DNA of 39,860 bases from Chara braunii (taxonomy: Eukaryota; Streptophyta; Charophyceae; Charales; Characeae): assembly GCA_003427395.1 (NCBI GenBank), contig BFEA01000047.1, positions 2,326,128 through 2,365,987 on the forward strand, given 5' to 3'. The translations under genes were made by a program, and so were the position numbers. The notes below the pieces were generated by a model, which was not told where the DNA came from, ran no database searches, and saw only the letters and a list, made by a program, of their open reading frames with translations. Position 1 is the first letter of the stretch. Each line of letters starts with the position of its first letter. Shown here one piece after another: positions 9,785 to 20,104 of the stretch.

Positions 9785-9826
9785 GACGCGACCGCCACCG
9801 CGACCGCCACCGCGACCGCGACCGCC
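9785..9826. repeat. GC-rich minisatellite (CGCGACCGCCAC)n
   Basis: Imperfect 6- to 12-base units of CGCGACCGCCAC. In one frame they would read as alternating Arg-Asp-Arg-His, but no gene supports that. Confidence 0.8.
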
Positions 9827-9929
9827 GTGAGTCACAACGTCTTCCTCACTACGGCAACGAATGAGAGACCAGGTTTTCTCGTCGGAGACACAAAGAGGCA
9901 GACACAGCGCGACACCGCGCCCGCAAAAG

Positions 9930-9946
9930 AGAAGAGAGAGAGAGAC

Positions 9947-9980
<34 letters not shown>
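9930..9980. repeat. (GA)n microsatellite
   Basis: Imperfect GA run with two GACA interruptions. Confidence 0.9.
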
Positions 9981-9983
<3 letters not shown>

Positions 9984-10291
9984 TTGCGAGGAATGGAAAC
10001 CCGTAACATTTCCGCGTTCAGTTTGTTCCACAACAGGGAAGCCAGATTCCACAGGCGCGCAGGCTCATAGCATATCAGTAAAGAGCTGCGACTAAGAGCG
10101 GTCCACACTATCACATCACCGACTTGTCGTTCTCCTCCCGTCTATCCACGCAGTGACGCTACGGTATTCTCTCTGCAAAACTAACGGTCACAATCAGACG
10201 ATGGACGTGAATTCACACGATTCACAGCCACACCTTCCTTTTTTTTTAATTTACCCCACTTCATTTTTGCCCCTAGAGAGTCACAGAACCA

Positions 10292-10403
10292 CTACCCGTC
10301 TTCACCCGAATAGAACGCCCGGTAATTGTCTCTTCATCTAGACTTAAAGTTGGCCCAAATACAGCAATAATGACCGGGCGCTCTATTCGGGTGAACACGG
10401 CAG
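10292..10403. mobile_element. MITE-like element family 1, copy 2 (112 bp)
   Basis: Left arm CTACCCGTCTTCACCCGAAT and right arm ATTCGGGTGAACACGGCAG are terminal inverted repeats of about 36 bp with roughly four to five mismatches. This is the best-preserved hairpin of the three copies. Confidence 0.8.
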
Positions 10404-10426
10404 CCTGCGCACAGTTAACAAGGCGT

Positions 10427-10450
10427 CCGCGCGCGCGCGCGCACGCACGC
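10427..10450. repeat. Alternating purine-pyrimidine (GC)n/(CA)n tract
   Basis: About 24 bases of GCGCGC passing into GCACGCACGC. Such tracts can adopt Z-DNA, though no function is implied here. Confidence 0.6.
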
Positions 10451-10751
10451 AGACACGCATTTTCATATCGACCCCAGCCACAAACGCTTGCACAAGCAAA
10501 AATGTAAAAATGCGCGAATAAGATCTTACTAGTGGCAACCGATAGCAGAGACGTCATCGGTGGCTGAAAGAGGAGCCCCGAATTGAAAGCAGCTCCCTCT
10601 AACGGCTAAACACAAACCCGTTTTCTTTTTCGCTAGATACTGACTTACAATGCCGAAAATTGAAGCTGGCTACCCCAAAGCAATCAAGCCACCAGCCTTA
10701 CTTCAGAACGCTCACTCCTCTCTCCCGGCTGCTCGAAATCACGAGACACTC

Positions 10752-10823
10752 AGAGAGAGAGAGAGAGAGAGCATGCAATCGCACTGCCACGTCGCAGCAC
10801 AGACACAGAGAGAGAGAGAGAGA
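10752..10823. repeat. Two (GA)n runs
   Basis: GA runs at 10752-10771 and 10807-10823, the second followed by seven or more G. Confidence 0.85.
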
Positions 10824-11054
10824 GGGGGGGTCAACTTCAGCGTTCGTGCGCGGACGAAGCCGCCCATTAGAGCTGAAATTGAATTGAGTGACAGCCTCCC
10901 GAATCTCTCTCTCACGCAGCACATTTCACGGAGTGAGCCGTTCGTCACGCTCCGGAATGTTGCGCAATGCGTCGTTTTCTTTGTTTTTGTTTTTTATATT
11001 TAACATTCCTCCTTTTCTAAACACCTCCCAATCCCGAGCGCTTTCGTGGCCTCC

Positions 11055-11249
11055 TTTGCCAATTACAACGCCACTGTCCTCGACGGCGGGTCAGTTGTCC
11101 AGCACTACCGTCTTCCCCCGAACACAACGCACCCTTATTTTGGGGGTTATCTGGCCGGAAGTCTAGCTTGTATACATTCATTTTTAGGGTGCGTTATGTT
11201 CCGGAGAAGACAGTAGCACCCGAACTCGTTGCCAATTACAACACCACTG
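11055..11249. repeat. Direct repeat flanking a MITE
   Basis: TTGCCAATTACAACGCCACTG near 11056-11076 recurs with one change at 11229-11249. The MITE copy at 11105-11216 lies between them, so an older duplicated sequence was probably split by the insertion. Confidence 0.55.
11105..11216. mobile_element. MITE-like element family 1, copy 3 (112 bp)
   Basis: Left end CTACCGTCTTCCCCCGAACA. The right end reads in reverse complement CTACTGTCTTCTCCGGAACA. Same length as copy 2. The flanking CA on both sides could be a 2-bp target duplication, but this is too short to trust. Confidence 0.8.
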
Positions 11250-11294
11250 CATTTCGACTGCTAAGCGGTGGAGCGAGGACCCATAGAGAGAGAA

Positions 11295-11417
11295 AGGGCC
11301 TGGCTGCACTACTCTCGAAATGTGCAAAACGAGAGTGAATCTTCCGCTAGAATATGTAAAGATGCACCGCCACGATTTTTGTCTTCTGTGCATGTCGAGA
11401 CTAGTGCAGCGAGCCCC
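11295..11417. mobile_element. MITE-like element family 2, copy C (about 123 bp)
   Basis: Left end AGGGCCTGGCTGCACTA and right end TAGTGCAGCGAGCCCC are inverted repeats. The interior (GTGCAAAACGAGAGTGAATC, later GATGCACCGCCA) aligns with copies A and B. Just left, 11263-11282 resembles the right end of yet another copy. Confidence 0.65.
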
Positions 11418-11668
11418 GAAGGTGCCGCTTTTCTCACGACTCGACAACGCTAGTTCACGGAGGCGCCAAAGAAAAACACAAAAGTGTTGTCGTCGTTCGC
11501 TAGTCAGGAGAGGTCTCGGGTTTGCTGCTGCTGCTACAAAGGACAGAAATTCGCTCTCGACTTCAGACATACCCTTCTCAGGGCAATAGTCACACTCGGG
11601 ACTTTTTCTACTACGCACTCGACGTGATTGCAGCCAGGTTCATCCAGGTCTGAACGTAATCAGTACTT

Positions 11669-11730
11669 ACGGTCACAGATGCATTTTAGGAAAGTTCTAA
11701 CGGTCACAGATGCATTTTAGGAAAGTTCTA
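11669..11730. repeat. Perfect 31-bp tandem duplication
   Basis: ACGGTCACAGATGCATTTTA and the following 11 bases occur twice back to back. A diverged relative of this stretch and its left flank lies near 18380-18450 (GACGTGATTGC and CAGATGCATTCTA). Confidence 0.8.
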
Positions 11731-11811
11731 GAGGCGGTATGCCATCTTGCAAGGAAAACCGACGTCCTTCGGATAGATTTTTACTTTTTTTTTTCTTTTT
11801 CTTAACAAGCG

Positions 11812-12012
11812 CCAGAGATTATCATTTCTTTTTTTCCCGGGGGAAAAAGCACAAGCTCTTAACGAGCGCTTTTGTTGGTTGACTCGACAACCACCCCACC
11901 CAGAGATTATATTTTCTCTTTCTTTTTTCCCCCTTTTTCCCCAAGAGATTATCAATTTCGTTTTCTTTGGTTTTTTTTTTTTTTTTTTTTTTTTCACCCA
12001 GAGATTATCTAA
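11812..12012. repeat. Four spaced copies of CAGAGATTAT with T-rich spacers
   Basis: CCAGAGATTAT or CCAAGAGATTAT occurs near 11812, 11901, 11943 and 12000. Each is separated by pyrimidine-rich DNA, including a T24 run at 11971-11994. It looks like a degenerate minisatellite. Confidence 0.5.
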
Positions 12013-12249
12013 ATCAACAGCAAAATAAAAAATAAAAATAAAATAACAGCACATCACGTATGAAGCTTCGTGTGTCTTCTAGACAACGCACGACACCACC
12101 GAGCCTCACGCGAGTACACGTGGCCTAGGCGCGGGTTTCACGATGTCACTGAGTGCCTGCGGGTGACAGGCCTCCCAGAGAGGGAGGGAGAGAGGGAGGG
12201 AGGGAGGTGGCTGTACACACTCGTCACCATAACCTCCATCTTCTACCTG

Positions 12250-12420
12250 ATGAGATTTGCACAGAGGAGAGAACCATTTGAAGAACCTCCTACCTGTCCA
12301 CACTGTAGACAGGAGGTCAATACGCCTGCAAAAGCTTACGCATTCTTCCGCCATGAACGGACATCCCTCCGTTGATAAGCCATTCAAGAGCACTGCGGTT
12401 CATGTGGGAAATGCAAGGCG
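12250..12420 (+). pseudogene. Short zinc-ribbon-like ORF, broken
   Basis: From ATG 12250 the frame reads 42 codons with PPTCPHCRQEVNTPAK, then two stops (TGATAA). It goes on in the same frame with EHCGSCGKCKA before a third stop near 12418. CPHC followed by CGSCGKC is the spacing of a four-cysteine zinc ribbon. The piece lies antisense to the CDF transcript inside its intron. It may be a relic of a captured gene or simply chance. I cannot name a family. Confidence 0.25.
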
Positions 12421-12630
12421 TGAGGATGGCCGTGGGTTTCGGGCTGAACGTAGACACCCAATTCCACCAGATACATTGTCGCCACATCTTTCTCTCTTTC
12501 TAATCCTCCCTAGCGGCATAGTCCAATAAATAGTCCCATAAAACGAGAACGCAGAGAAAGACCACGGAGTCTGGTAGCCAACTGAAATTGTTCGCTGCCG
12601 GCGAACAGCACGAATCAAGTTGCCACGACT

Positions 12631-12653
12631 ACTCTCTCTCTCTCTCTCTCTCT
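12631..12653. repeat. (CT)n microsatellite
   Basis: About 11 CT units followed by a short GT/TA run. Confidence 0.85.
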
Positions 12654-12983
12654 GTGTATATGTGTGGAACTCTCTCTTGTGGTTGACATAGCACAAAGGC
12701 GCGGCGGCATTTGGACCTCTTTTTTTTTAAAACCTTGTGCGCGTCGAAAGAAACAAGCAAATGAAGACATTCCTTGCCATGACAGATACACATCAGAGGC
12801 GGACACTACCCGTATCACGTTCAGCTGGCTGCAATGAGTTTTTTTTTTTTTTTCATTCTTTTTTTTTTCCCCTGCAAACGGATGTTGAAAGCGGGCAACA
12901 ACTCACACCCACTTCTGTGCTCCATTTACCCTTCACGCAAAGCCGGAAGCAGTTTGTACTCGCGTGCTCGGCACTACTAACTA

Positions 12984-13013
12984 CCCCCCCCCCCCCCCCC
13001 CACACACACACAC
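12984..13013. repeat. Poly(C) then (CA)n
   Basis: A C run of about 17 bases leads into six CA units. Homopolymer length is doubtful. Confidence 0.85.
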
Positions 13014-13692
13014 CTTTTCTCCTACAGCTACGGTTTCTGTTACTCCCTCCCCTTTTCCTCCGCCCACCCGCGACAACTTCAACATCTTCTCTTCCTTTAC
13101 TCAGCAAGAAGGAACCGAAAAGTTCCTATGAGCTACAGTAAGTTTCTTGCACAAAAGAAAAAAAAAAACAGTTATAAAGTGGTCAAAGGTACCAAAAATC
13201 GACCACAACAAACAAAAACTACCAGTTGGCTCTGAGGCGACATAACAGACGAGACGTTAGACTGTCGCGAACGCGGCGTACGCAAGGAGAAATGCGGCAG
13301 CGGAATGATGTCGTACAGCTATACACCCCACCACCATCCAATCAGGAGAATATGGTAGATTTTCCTTTTACGCATTAGGTACGAAAACAGAAAACAACGT
13401 GAGCAATTGCCAGTCGGTGAAGAGGTGGAAGACAGAAAGAAGAACCGACAACATAAAAAAAGGAACTCAAATTTCAAACTAAATAGCAACAACATATTAT
13501 ATTATAGTAATTGTAATAATAATGATTTTGTAATAAACAGCGGGCGAGATGAAATAGCGGGCTGCGAGCATGAGGAACACCCAGACCGTAGCAGGGAGGG
13601 AGCATTCCGCACATTCAACAGAGGGACCAATTGCACAAGAGCCGATAAAGACAGATGTCAAGGGAGATTAAGTACGCGACAACGATAACATG

Positions 13693-13720
<28 letters not shown>
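13693..13720. repeat. (CA)n microsatellite
   Basis: About 14 CA units passing into GCACGCGCAC. Confidence 0.9.
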
Positions 13721-13724
<4 letters not shown>

Positions 13725-13975
13725 GCGCACAACCCCCACCCAACACACGCGGCCCTATGTCCATACGTCCATTCCGCATCCCGTATCCCCTCGCGGATCC
13801 TTTGCGGCGTGGGCACTGCCTTTGCGTTCCGTTAAGTTTTTCCTGTCGTCATCCTCCTCCCATTCACTTGGCCTACACCCCATCCAGTGGCACACTGACA
13901 GATTCCTCGCACTAATTTCGCACCTACTCCCTTCTCTCCTTCTCTTGTCGCCCATCTTCCCCCCTTAGGGCAGAT

Positions 13976-13978
<3 letters not shown>

Positions 13979-14022
<44 letters not shown>
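13979..14022. repeat. (CT)n microsatellite
   Basis: About 22 uninterrupted CT units. Confidence 0.9.
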
Positions 14023-14025
<3 letters not shown>

Positions 14026-14522
14026 CGTTTTTTAGTGCATTTCCATCACGCCACACTTTAACCCCCACCTTTCTGATTTTTTTAACAAACTCGAACGCCC
14101 AACTCCTTTCTCGACTGGGACAAGTCATATTTGGCGTCCTCCCCCACAGCCCCCCCTCTTTCTTCCCTCTGCCTGACATCAACTTCTCCCTCGCTGGCGG
14201 CGCAGCACGTCACCTCAGGGCTTATCGACATGTCATTAATGAGCGACGCTTCGCAACCTACGTCTTCTGCGAAGAGACAAATATTGCCCCGGGTCAGGTC
14301 GACCACCAACAGTGTGCCCAACAAAACTCGTCACGTCCCTCCATTATCGGTCCCGTCCTACGCGGCGGTGGTTGACCCCAGGATTTCGCACCGCTCCTGT
14401 TTGCACCAGAACCGCCTTTCCAAACATAAATGGACAGAGAACGGGGCAGACGCTGGCGCATTTTTCTTCTCTCTCTCCCCCTCTTCTTCTCTTTTTTTCA
14501 TCCTTCTTCTGGTACCGTCTCA

Positions 14523-14525
<3 letters not shown>

Positions 14526-14599
<74 letters not shown>
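14526..14599. repeat. (CT)n microsatellite
   Basis: About 37 CT units. The open frames across it are Ser-Leu or Arg-Glu artefacts. Confidence 0.95.
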
Positions 14600-14602
<3 letters not shown>

Positions 14603-14870
14603 CACCCGCAACAATCCGCCAAACCAACCCACCGGAGAAACACATGCAATACACTTCCCCCTGCGTGTTCCTCGCCTGTTCACTTCCGCCCCACCTTCCA
14701 ACCTCCCGGCCTCCCCTCCTCACCGGGGTGCATGCATCCGCGCAGGCGACACAGAGAAGCAAATTTCAGCTTACAAAGTCTAAGCCCGCCACGTGTCGGC
14801 CTGGCACATGCACTTCGTCTTTCTTCATCTTCATTAAGAAAACACTGGGAGCCGCTGACGTACGCACTGC

Positions 14871-15210
14871 NNNNNNNNNNNNNNNNNNNNNNNNNNNNNN
14901 NNNNNNNNNNNNNNNNNNNNNNNNNNNNNNNNNNNNNNNNNNNNNNNNNNNNNNNNNNNNNNNNNNNNNNNNNNNNNNNNNNNNNNNNNNNNNNNNNNNN
15001 NNNNNNNNNNNNNNNNNNNNNNNNNNNNNNNNNNNNNNNNNNNNNNNNNNNNNNNNNNNNNNNNNNNNNNNNNNNNNNNNNNNNNNNNNNNNNNNNNNNN
15101 NNNNNNNNNNNNNNNNNNNNNNNNNNNNNNNNNNNNNNNNNNNNNNNNNNNNNNNNNNNNNNNNNNNNNNNNNNNNNNNNNNNNNNNNNNNNNNNNNNNN
15201 NNNNNNNNNN
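14871..15210. other. Assembly gap, 340 N
   Basis: A run of N ending directly at a (TC)n/(CA)n tract. The break was probably caused by that simple repeat. It lies in the proposed CDF intron, about 390 bases from the exon 1 donor. Confidence 0.99.

Positions 15211-15300
<90 letters not shown>
15211..15300. repeat. (TC)8 then (CA)n microsatellite
   Basis: TC run 15211-15226 followed by CA to 15300, with a single GC interruption near 15254. Confidence 0.95.
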
Positions 15301-15302
<2 letters not shown>

Positions 15303-15601
15303 AACGTGCGGCTCGCCGCACCCTCCGATCGTTTTATCAATCCCAAGATACGCGTGCTGGACAAAGAAGTACATAACATCGCGACCATCTCGCAGTTGAC
15401 GGGGAAGCAGAATTACTTTATTTGAAAGGTGGAAACTGTTTCAGAATGGGCTTTTCGCGTGGCGCTCTTTTGCGCTTTCCAGCGCCCAGACAGTGCGCAC
15501 ACGCGAGCACGCGCACATACATAGTATATGTTGACTGGCTTACAAGCCTTCTCCTTACAGACAGACCTGAGTCGGGAAGAAAGGGAGCGAGAGATACGTA
15601 C

Positions 15602-16192
15602 CCGATCAAAAGAGCGGTCGTTTGGCCGTCGCTCCTCGTCGTGCAATTCGCCGCAACCCTCCGGTTGTCCTTTACCCACTGCGACCTTTTCCGCGGACCC
15701 TCCGCCTCCGCCACAGCCCCACCCCATCCCACCACAACCTCCTCCACCTCCTCCTCCGGAGGGCACCATATTATACCCCGCCCCTTGCGCGCGCGCTCGC
15801 GCAAACGACATGGTCAAGCTGCAAGGCGCCGTCGTCATCCCGGCGTCACCCCCAGACACCCTCCCGTCCTCCATCCCTTGTTCAATTGTGGCAGTGCCAA
15901 CACCTGCACCAACCGCGGCCTCCGTCGCCTGGGCGGCCTCTGGCGTCTCCTCTTCACTAACGGCCCGGCAGTCTGCTACTGCCGCCGTCGATTGTCCGCC
16001 CGACACTCCCCCCCCTCCTCTCCCCCCCTCTTGACTGTAATAGTCTATGTCACTCCTATTATAGAAATTAACCGCAATCATTCGCCCAAACAACTTGATT
16101 CCCGGGTCGCTGTTCTGCTGCTGCCCGCCTTGCTGATCGCCCGAACCGGGGCTCTTCACTTCTGCCTCCATCAACGTCCTCAACGCTCGCAT
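15602..16192 (-). CDS. CDF: CDF-type Dof gene, exon 1 (N-terminal LFG motif)
   Basis: A minus-strand frame opens at ATG 16192, with an in-frame TAG three codons upstream. Residues 29-39 read DPGIKLFGRMI. Land-plant CDFs begin with DPAIKLFGxxIP, usually encoded on a separate first exon before the Dof exon. The match, the strand and the position upstream of the Dof exon make this exon 1. I place the donor at CGG/gtacgt (15602/15601), giving 197 codons in phase 0, which joins in frame to GAC at 7098. The exon then includes an acidic stretch (SEEETPEAAQATEA) and a Gly-rich stretch. If the donor is GCG/gttaat at 16073, only 40 codons are used. In land plants the motif has been linked to recruitment of the TOPLESS co-repressor, which is inference here. 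The plus-strand ORF of 266 codons over the same bases is taken as a shadow. Confidence 0.72.
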
Positions 16193-18700
16193 CGTCCTCT
16201 AGATCCTCTAAACTTTTGTTGATCTCCACGTGTCAGCACCAACAACAATTGCTCACAATCCTCACACACGCCCCCTGCGAAAACATGTTCGAGTTTCATC
16301 CCGCGCAAATTCGCAAATTGGGCGATCGCATCACCCGGCGCCCCTCGCGGTTGTCGCTCAGCAACGACCCCCACTGAGAGCTCACCGCACTTTCCCAGGT
16401 TGTTAAATCCGCTGCTTCCACCACTAAACACCGCGACTTCACCACCCCACTCCTTTCATACAGCCCCTTCCCCCTCCCCCTCCCGCTCCACCCCCCCCCC
16501 CCCCGCGGCCCCAAGCGATCACAACAGCCAATCTCTCTCCTGTTAAGGCGAGAGCGGTACGTCCCTCCGTCGTCCGCTTGATGCGCGACTCACGCGACCG
16601 TCCAACACGACAGCCTGCCTGGTTCTTCTGCACGCCTCACTCCTCCGCGCAATCCAAACTCAGTCCCAAACCCCTCATTGAGCAAGCAATACCTCGACTC
16701 GATGATACCCTCCCCTCCCCTCCCTCTAGATTCGTTTCTCCGACGCCTCCAGACTAGAAATTTCGTAGCTCAGCGCACACGGACGGATGTGCTTCGACTT
16801 CCAAGTAGAAGCAGCTTGAACAGACTTGCATGTTCCGTCAGGTCCTGTACCCTCGTCCTCCCTCTATTCCTCGCTCGTGCTTCTCGCCGTCACATACAAA
16901 ACAGACTCGTATGAAATGGGCAAGCTCCTCGACGCCAGCCCGCGACAAGCCAGAAGAAGCCTCTGCTGCTGCGTGACCCAGCGTCCTTTCCCCCCACCTC
17001 AACGTACGTCGTCGGTTCGCGGAGAATTGACAACGATGGGATGCGTCACACACGGCAGGAGCAAATTAGAGCGGCAAAGACACAAAAAAAGAGCAAAGAA
17101 GAGTGGAGACAATCTACCCACCTATCCAGCACAAAAGGATATGGAACGGGGAGTGCAGTTCTCGACCGACTGCAAGACAGGGAGAGGAAGGGAGTGGGCG
17201 AGTGTGTGAGAGAGAAACAGCCTCGGGCGAAGGCACTTATGCCCCTGCCCACTTCGACTTTGTGGTAGAAAAAGATTTCTTCTCCGTTCTCAAGAGAGTG
17301 CAAAAGAAAGATAGAGACGCAGACGAAGCATCGATTCCCACGTAACCGCGCGAAAAGAGGTCTCGTCAACGCGACTTCTTCTGCTTCTGCTTCTGTTTAG
17401 CTTGTCCTCCGTTCGACTGACTCCTTGGTGCTCCTCGTGCTACGACTACGACTACGACTGCTTTCACCGGCTTCGCTGTCATTAGTCAAAGGACCCAACT
17501 CCGTGGCAGCAACCAATCATGCCCTGCCATCGACAAAATCATGCCAACTCGTCGCTCTGTCTAAGCGTAAAACAACAAAAACAACGCCAAACAACGCGTC
17601 GTCAATCGCCTTCTCGACGGTGCTTCGTTTCTCTCACCTGGAACGTTGGCGGCCGAAGAGAAGAATGAAAGAAAGGAGAATGGCGCTAGATAGTCGAGTA
17701 AGTGTTTGGCACGCACGTAGTGCAGGAGATCACTGTTTGCTCTGTGGACTCCGGTACGTGTTTAGCACCAAGTAAGGAAAAGCAGTTTGGTGGCATATAG
17801 GCAGGCGGTCCTGAAATTTGGCTAACCGCAGATGCCACCAGCGGACATGAGCACACACGCGGGACGCAGGACGCAGGAGAGAGCGAGGAACAGAACAGAA
17901 GAACCGAACGTCCGTTCTCTCTAGCTCGGAAGCAAGCCGTGCCCTTGCACGGTCGTGTCACGCAGCCGCCTGGACGTTTTCGCACCCGATTGGACTCGCC
18001 CGCCCAAGGCAGAGGGGAAGAAAAAGAGCGGCGGCGGCAGGCGCTGCGGAAACCTTTAGGCAGCTGAGGCAGCCAAAAAGTGCAAACAGGCCACTTCACA
18101 GGCGAAGGCAAAAAAAACAAACCCCGCGTTGTGAGTGTGAAAGAGGCCTTTGCCCGGCTTTATGCTCTACACCGCGCTCTTTCATGTCCCCGCCATGCAA
18201 TGCAAAAAAACAGAAAGCTCCTCGCGCGGTTGCCGAGACAACGTGGCGGACACTTTTTGGAAAGCCAACAATTACATGCGGACGCTTTTTCTCCATTTGT
18301 GCGTGTCATCCTTGCGCCCCAGGTGCCCCCCTCGTCGTCTCTGTGGACATACTCACACGAGTACCTTTCCCACAAACCTCTGGACGTGATTGCCGTCAGG
18401 TCCGTCCCTCTCTACCCGTAATTACCGTCAGATGCATTCTAAAAAGTCTAAGAAGTGCGAGCGTGAGTACGCCCTTTATCGTTCCAGTTTTATATTAATA
18501 ATAACGGATGTGCCCCAATTTTATATTAATAATAACGAAGGGCATACGGACGCTTTTTTTTTTTTTTTTTTTGTCCAGCCCAAATTTACTAAACAGGTCA
18601 AATTGAGGCAAAAAAAAAAAAAAAAACTCACATACGGACGCTTTTTGCCCTCACCAGCTCCTGTCGCAAAACCTAGCTAAGGGAAAGGTAAGAGAAAGGA
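16193..18700. other. 5' flank of the CDF gene; no further gene recognised
   Basis: GC-balanced, pyrimidine-rich DNA with a C15 run (about 16490-16504), a CTTCTG repeat (17374-17397) and a CTACGA repeat (17440-17460). Poly(T) lies at 18554-18572 and poly(A) at 18611-18626. The promoter of the CDF gene should lie in the first part, but I see no decisive TATA element or clear upstream exon. Confidence 0.4.
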
Positions 18701-18765
18701 AGTCCATTTCTCTGTTGGTTTTTCTTTTTTGGAGGAACCCCCCTAAGAACAAAGAATATAACAGC

Positions 18766-18842
18766 GAGGCCCTGCGCGGATTCGAGCCCCCGGCCTCTGG
18801 ATCGAACAGCGTGCAGGTGTATACCGCCGAGCCACCAGCCTT
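18766..18842 (-). repeat. tRNA-derived SINE-like head
   Basis: In reverse complement, an A-box-like TGGCTCGGCGG (18834-18824) is followed after 35 bases by a B-box-like GGCTCGAATCC (18788-18778), the spacing of a tRNA promoter. The flanking bases cannot pair as an acceptor stem and the T stem is imperfect, so it is not an intact tRNA. A SINE head is the simplest reading. Confidence 0.5.
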
Positions 18843-19389
18843 GTCGCTTACATTTTCCCTATTTTCCTGCGAGCGATCAGAGCCCCAAAGTCGCAAGGCT
18901 GACGAACGCATCCGACTCAGAATGCGTGGCCAGGAAAGGCCTGGAAATTCAGCTGGAGTGTCACCAGCCACAAGTTTGCCCGCATATCTGTCACTCATTG
19001 CACTCCGGCCTGGCGAGAGGGACGCTGCAATACGGTAGGGTTGTGATCCCGCCCTATCTCGCCGCAGTAGACCCGCTGTACACGTAAATTTAGACGACGC
19101 GAAGAACAGACCTGCTGCCGATGCCGACACAAGGGGGGATCAAATTCTGGCCTGTTGTTGGGTGTCGCAATTCCTCAACCTGATACGCCCCCGACCGCCT
19201 TGTGGTCACGCCTCTTCCAAGCCGGATCTCCGCCGCCCGGCTGGCAAATCATCGTCCAAATCAACCTTCAATGCCCTGCATCCGTACCGCAACTCACTGG
19301 TGCTCCTCGAGCACAAAAACCCTGTTCACCTTTCCTTTCCTTCCGTCAGTATTTTATTTTCCTTTTCTCGTCTTAACGTTTATGTATTT

Positions 19390-19447
19390 GGGGGGAGAGA
19401 CTTGAACACCTCACCTGTGGGGGGAGAGACTTGAACACCTCACCTGT
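19390..19447. repeat. Perfect 29-bp tandem duplication
   Basis: The unit starting GGGGGGAGAGACTTGAACAC occurs at 19390-19418 and again at 19419-19447. It doubles the B box of the SINE-like sequence next to it. Confidence 0.9.
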
Positions 19448-19480
19448 GAATTGGATGGATCAACGGCCCTACCGTCCAAA
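19419..19480 (-). repeat. Second SINE-like tRNA remnant
   Basis: In reverse complement, TGGACGGTAGG (19478-19468) resembles a weak A box. GTTCAAGTCTC (19436-19426) resembles a B box after a 31-base gap. Pairing of the stems was not found, so this is a remnant at best. Confidence 0.35.
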
Positions 19481-19849
19481 CCCAATAATCCTCTGGCCCT
19501 TGGCGTCGCATACGGCGGGTGGGGTTGCGGGTGCTGGGACCCCACCCTCATCAGCATCTTGCGTCCGTGACTCAGACCGACAGCCGTCGCTTCGCCGCGA
19601 TAGAGCTATTTCGTTGATCCGTGGACGTAGATTAGATCCACAGCCACCTTTCTATGAATGAATGCAATTGTGAAGAAACGGGCTGCTTCACGCGTGCACT
19701 TTTTCGACCACGTGGTTGTTATTAGAGCCAGATACGTCCTGGAAAGTCAAGGGAGTGCAAGTATCCGCCTAACAACGGCATACACGTTCACGGACGTTTT
19801 CGACTGAATCTGCCCTTCGTTTTCGCGTTCGGACAGATTTAGGAACACC

Positions 19850-20104
19850 TTAGGGCAGAGGGCCGACCCACAAAACGCCTTCCTTGATTGAATGAATTTC
19901 GCCACATTGAGGGCAAATACACTCACAGGAAAGTTCCCCCCAGATCTGCGTATCCCCTTCGGATGAGTATGCCCTAAGCTTCTTGCGGGGTCCCGCCTCT
20001 TCTTCCCCATGCTCCATCTCTACCTCTTCCAAAGTTCTAGGGGGGCTGATGTGGCTGCAACTCAAAATGCTGTTTTTTCCCCCATCTTTTTTACAAGCGA
20101 ACAC
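19850..20104 (-). other. Hypothetical ORF with a Cys cluster, unknown
   Basis: 84 codons on the minus strand from ATG 20104, containing MEHGEEEAGPRKKLRAYSSE and then CECICPQCGEIH. The CxCxxC...H spacing could bind zinc. I do not recognise it. A Met-started minus-strand ORF of 137 codons lies just upstream at 20530-20117 (MADTQQKEKERGG start, Pro/Ser/Thr-rich), which could be another exon or chance. No spliced model could be settled. Confidence 0.2.

Larger units (their letters stand above)
7099..15601 (-). other. Proposed 8.5-kb intron of the CDF gene
   Basis: Exon 1 has a good donor (CGG/gtacgt at 15602/15601) and exon 2 a good acceptor (ctgtaacag at 7099). Both are phase 0, so the reading frame is kept. 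An alternative donor is GCG/gttaat at 16073/16072, directly after the LFGRMIA motif, also phase 0. The intron contains only repeats, MITEs, simple sequence and an N gap, with no convincing host gene. Its true length is unknown because of the gap and the collapsed microsatellites. Confidence 0.6.

Noticed and set aside
14131-15376. Long ORFs on both strands of 184-390 codons
   Set aside because: They are kept open by the N gap and by CT/CA repeats.
15422-16222. 266-codon plus-strand ORF
   Set aside because: It is antisense to the CDF exon 1, whose DPGIKLFGR motif decides the coding strand; the plus frame is Pro/Ser/Thr-rich with no motif.
18766-18842. Intact tRNA gene
   Set aside because: The A and B boxes are there, but the acceptor and T stems do not pair.
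18651-19130. 159-codon minus-strand ORF
   Set aside because: It overlaps the SINE-like head and shows no recognisable domain.
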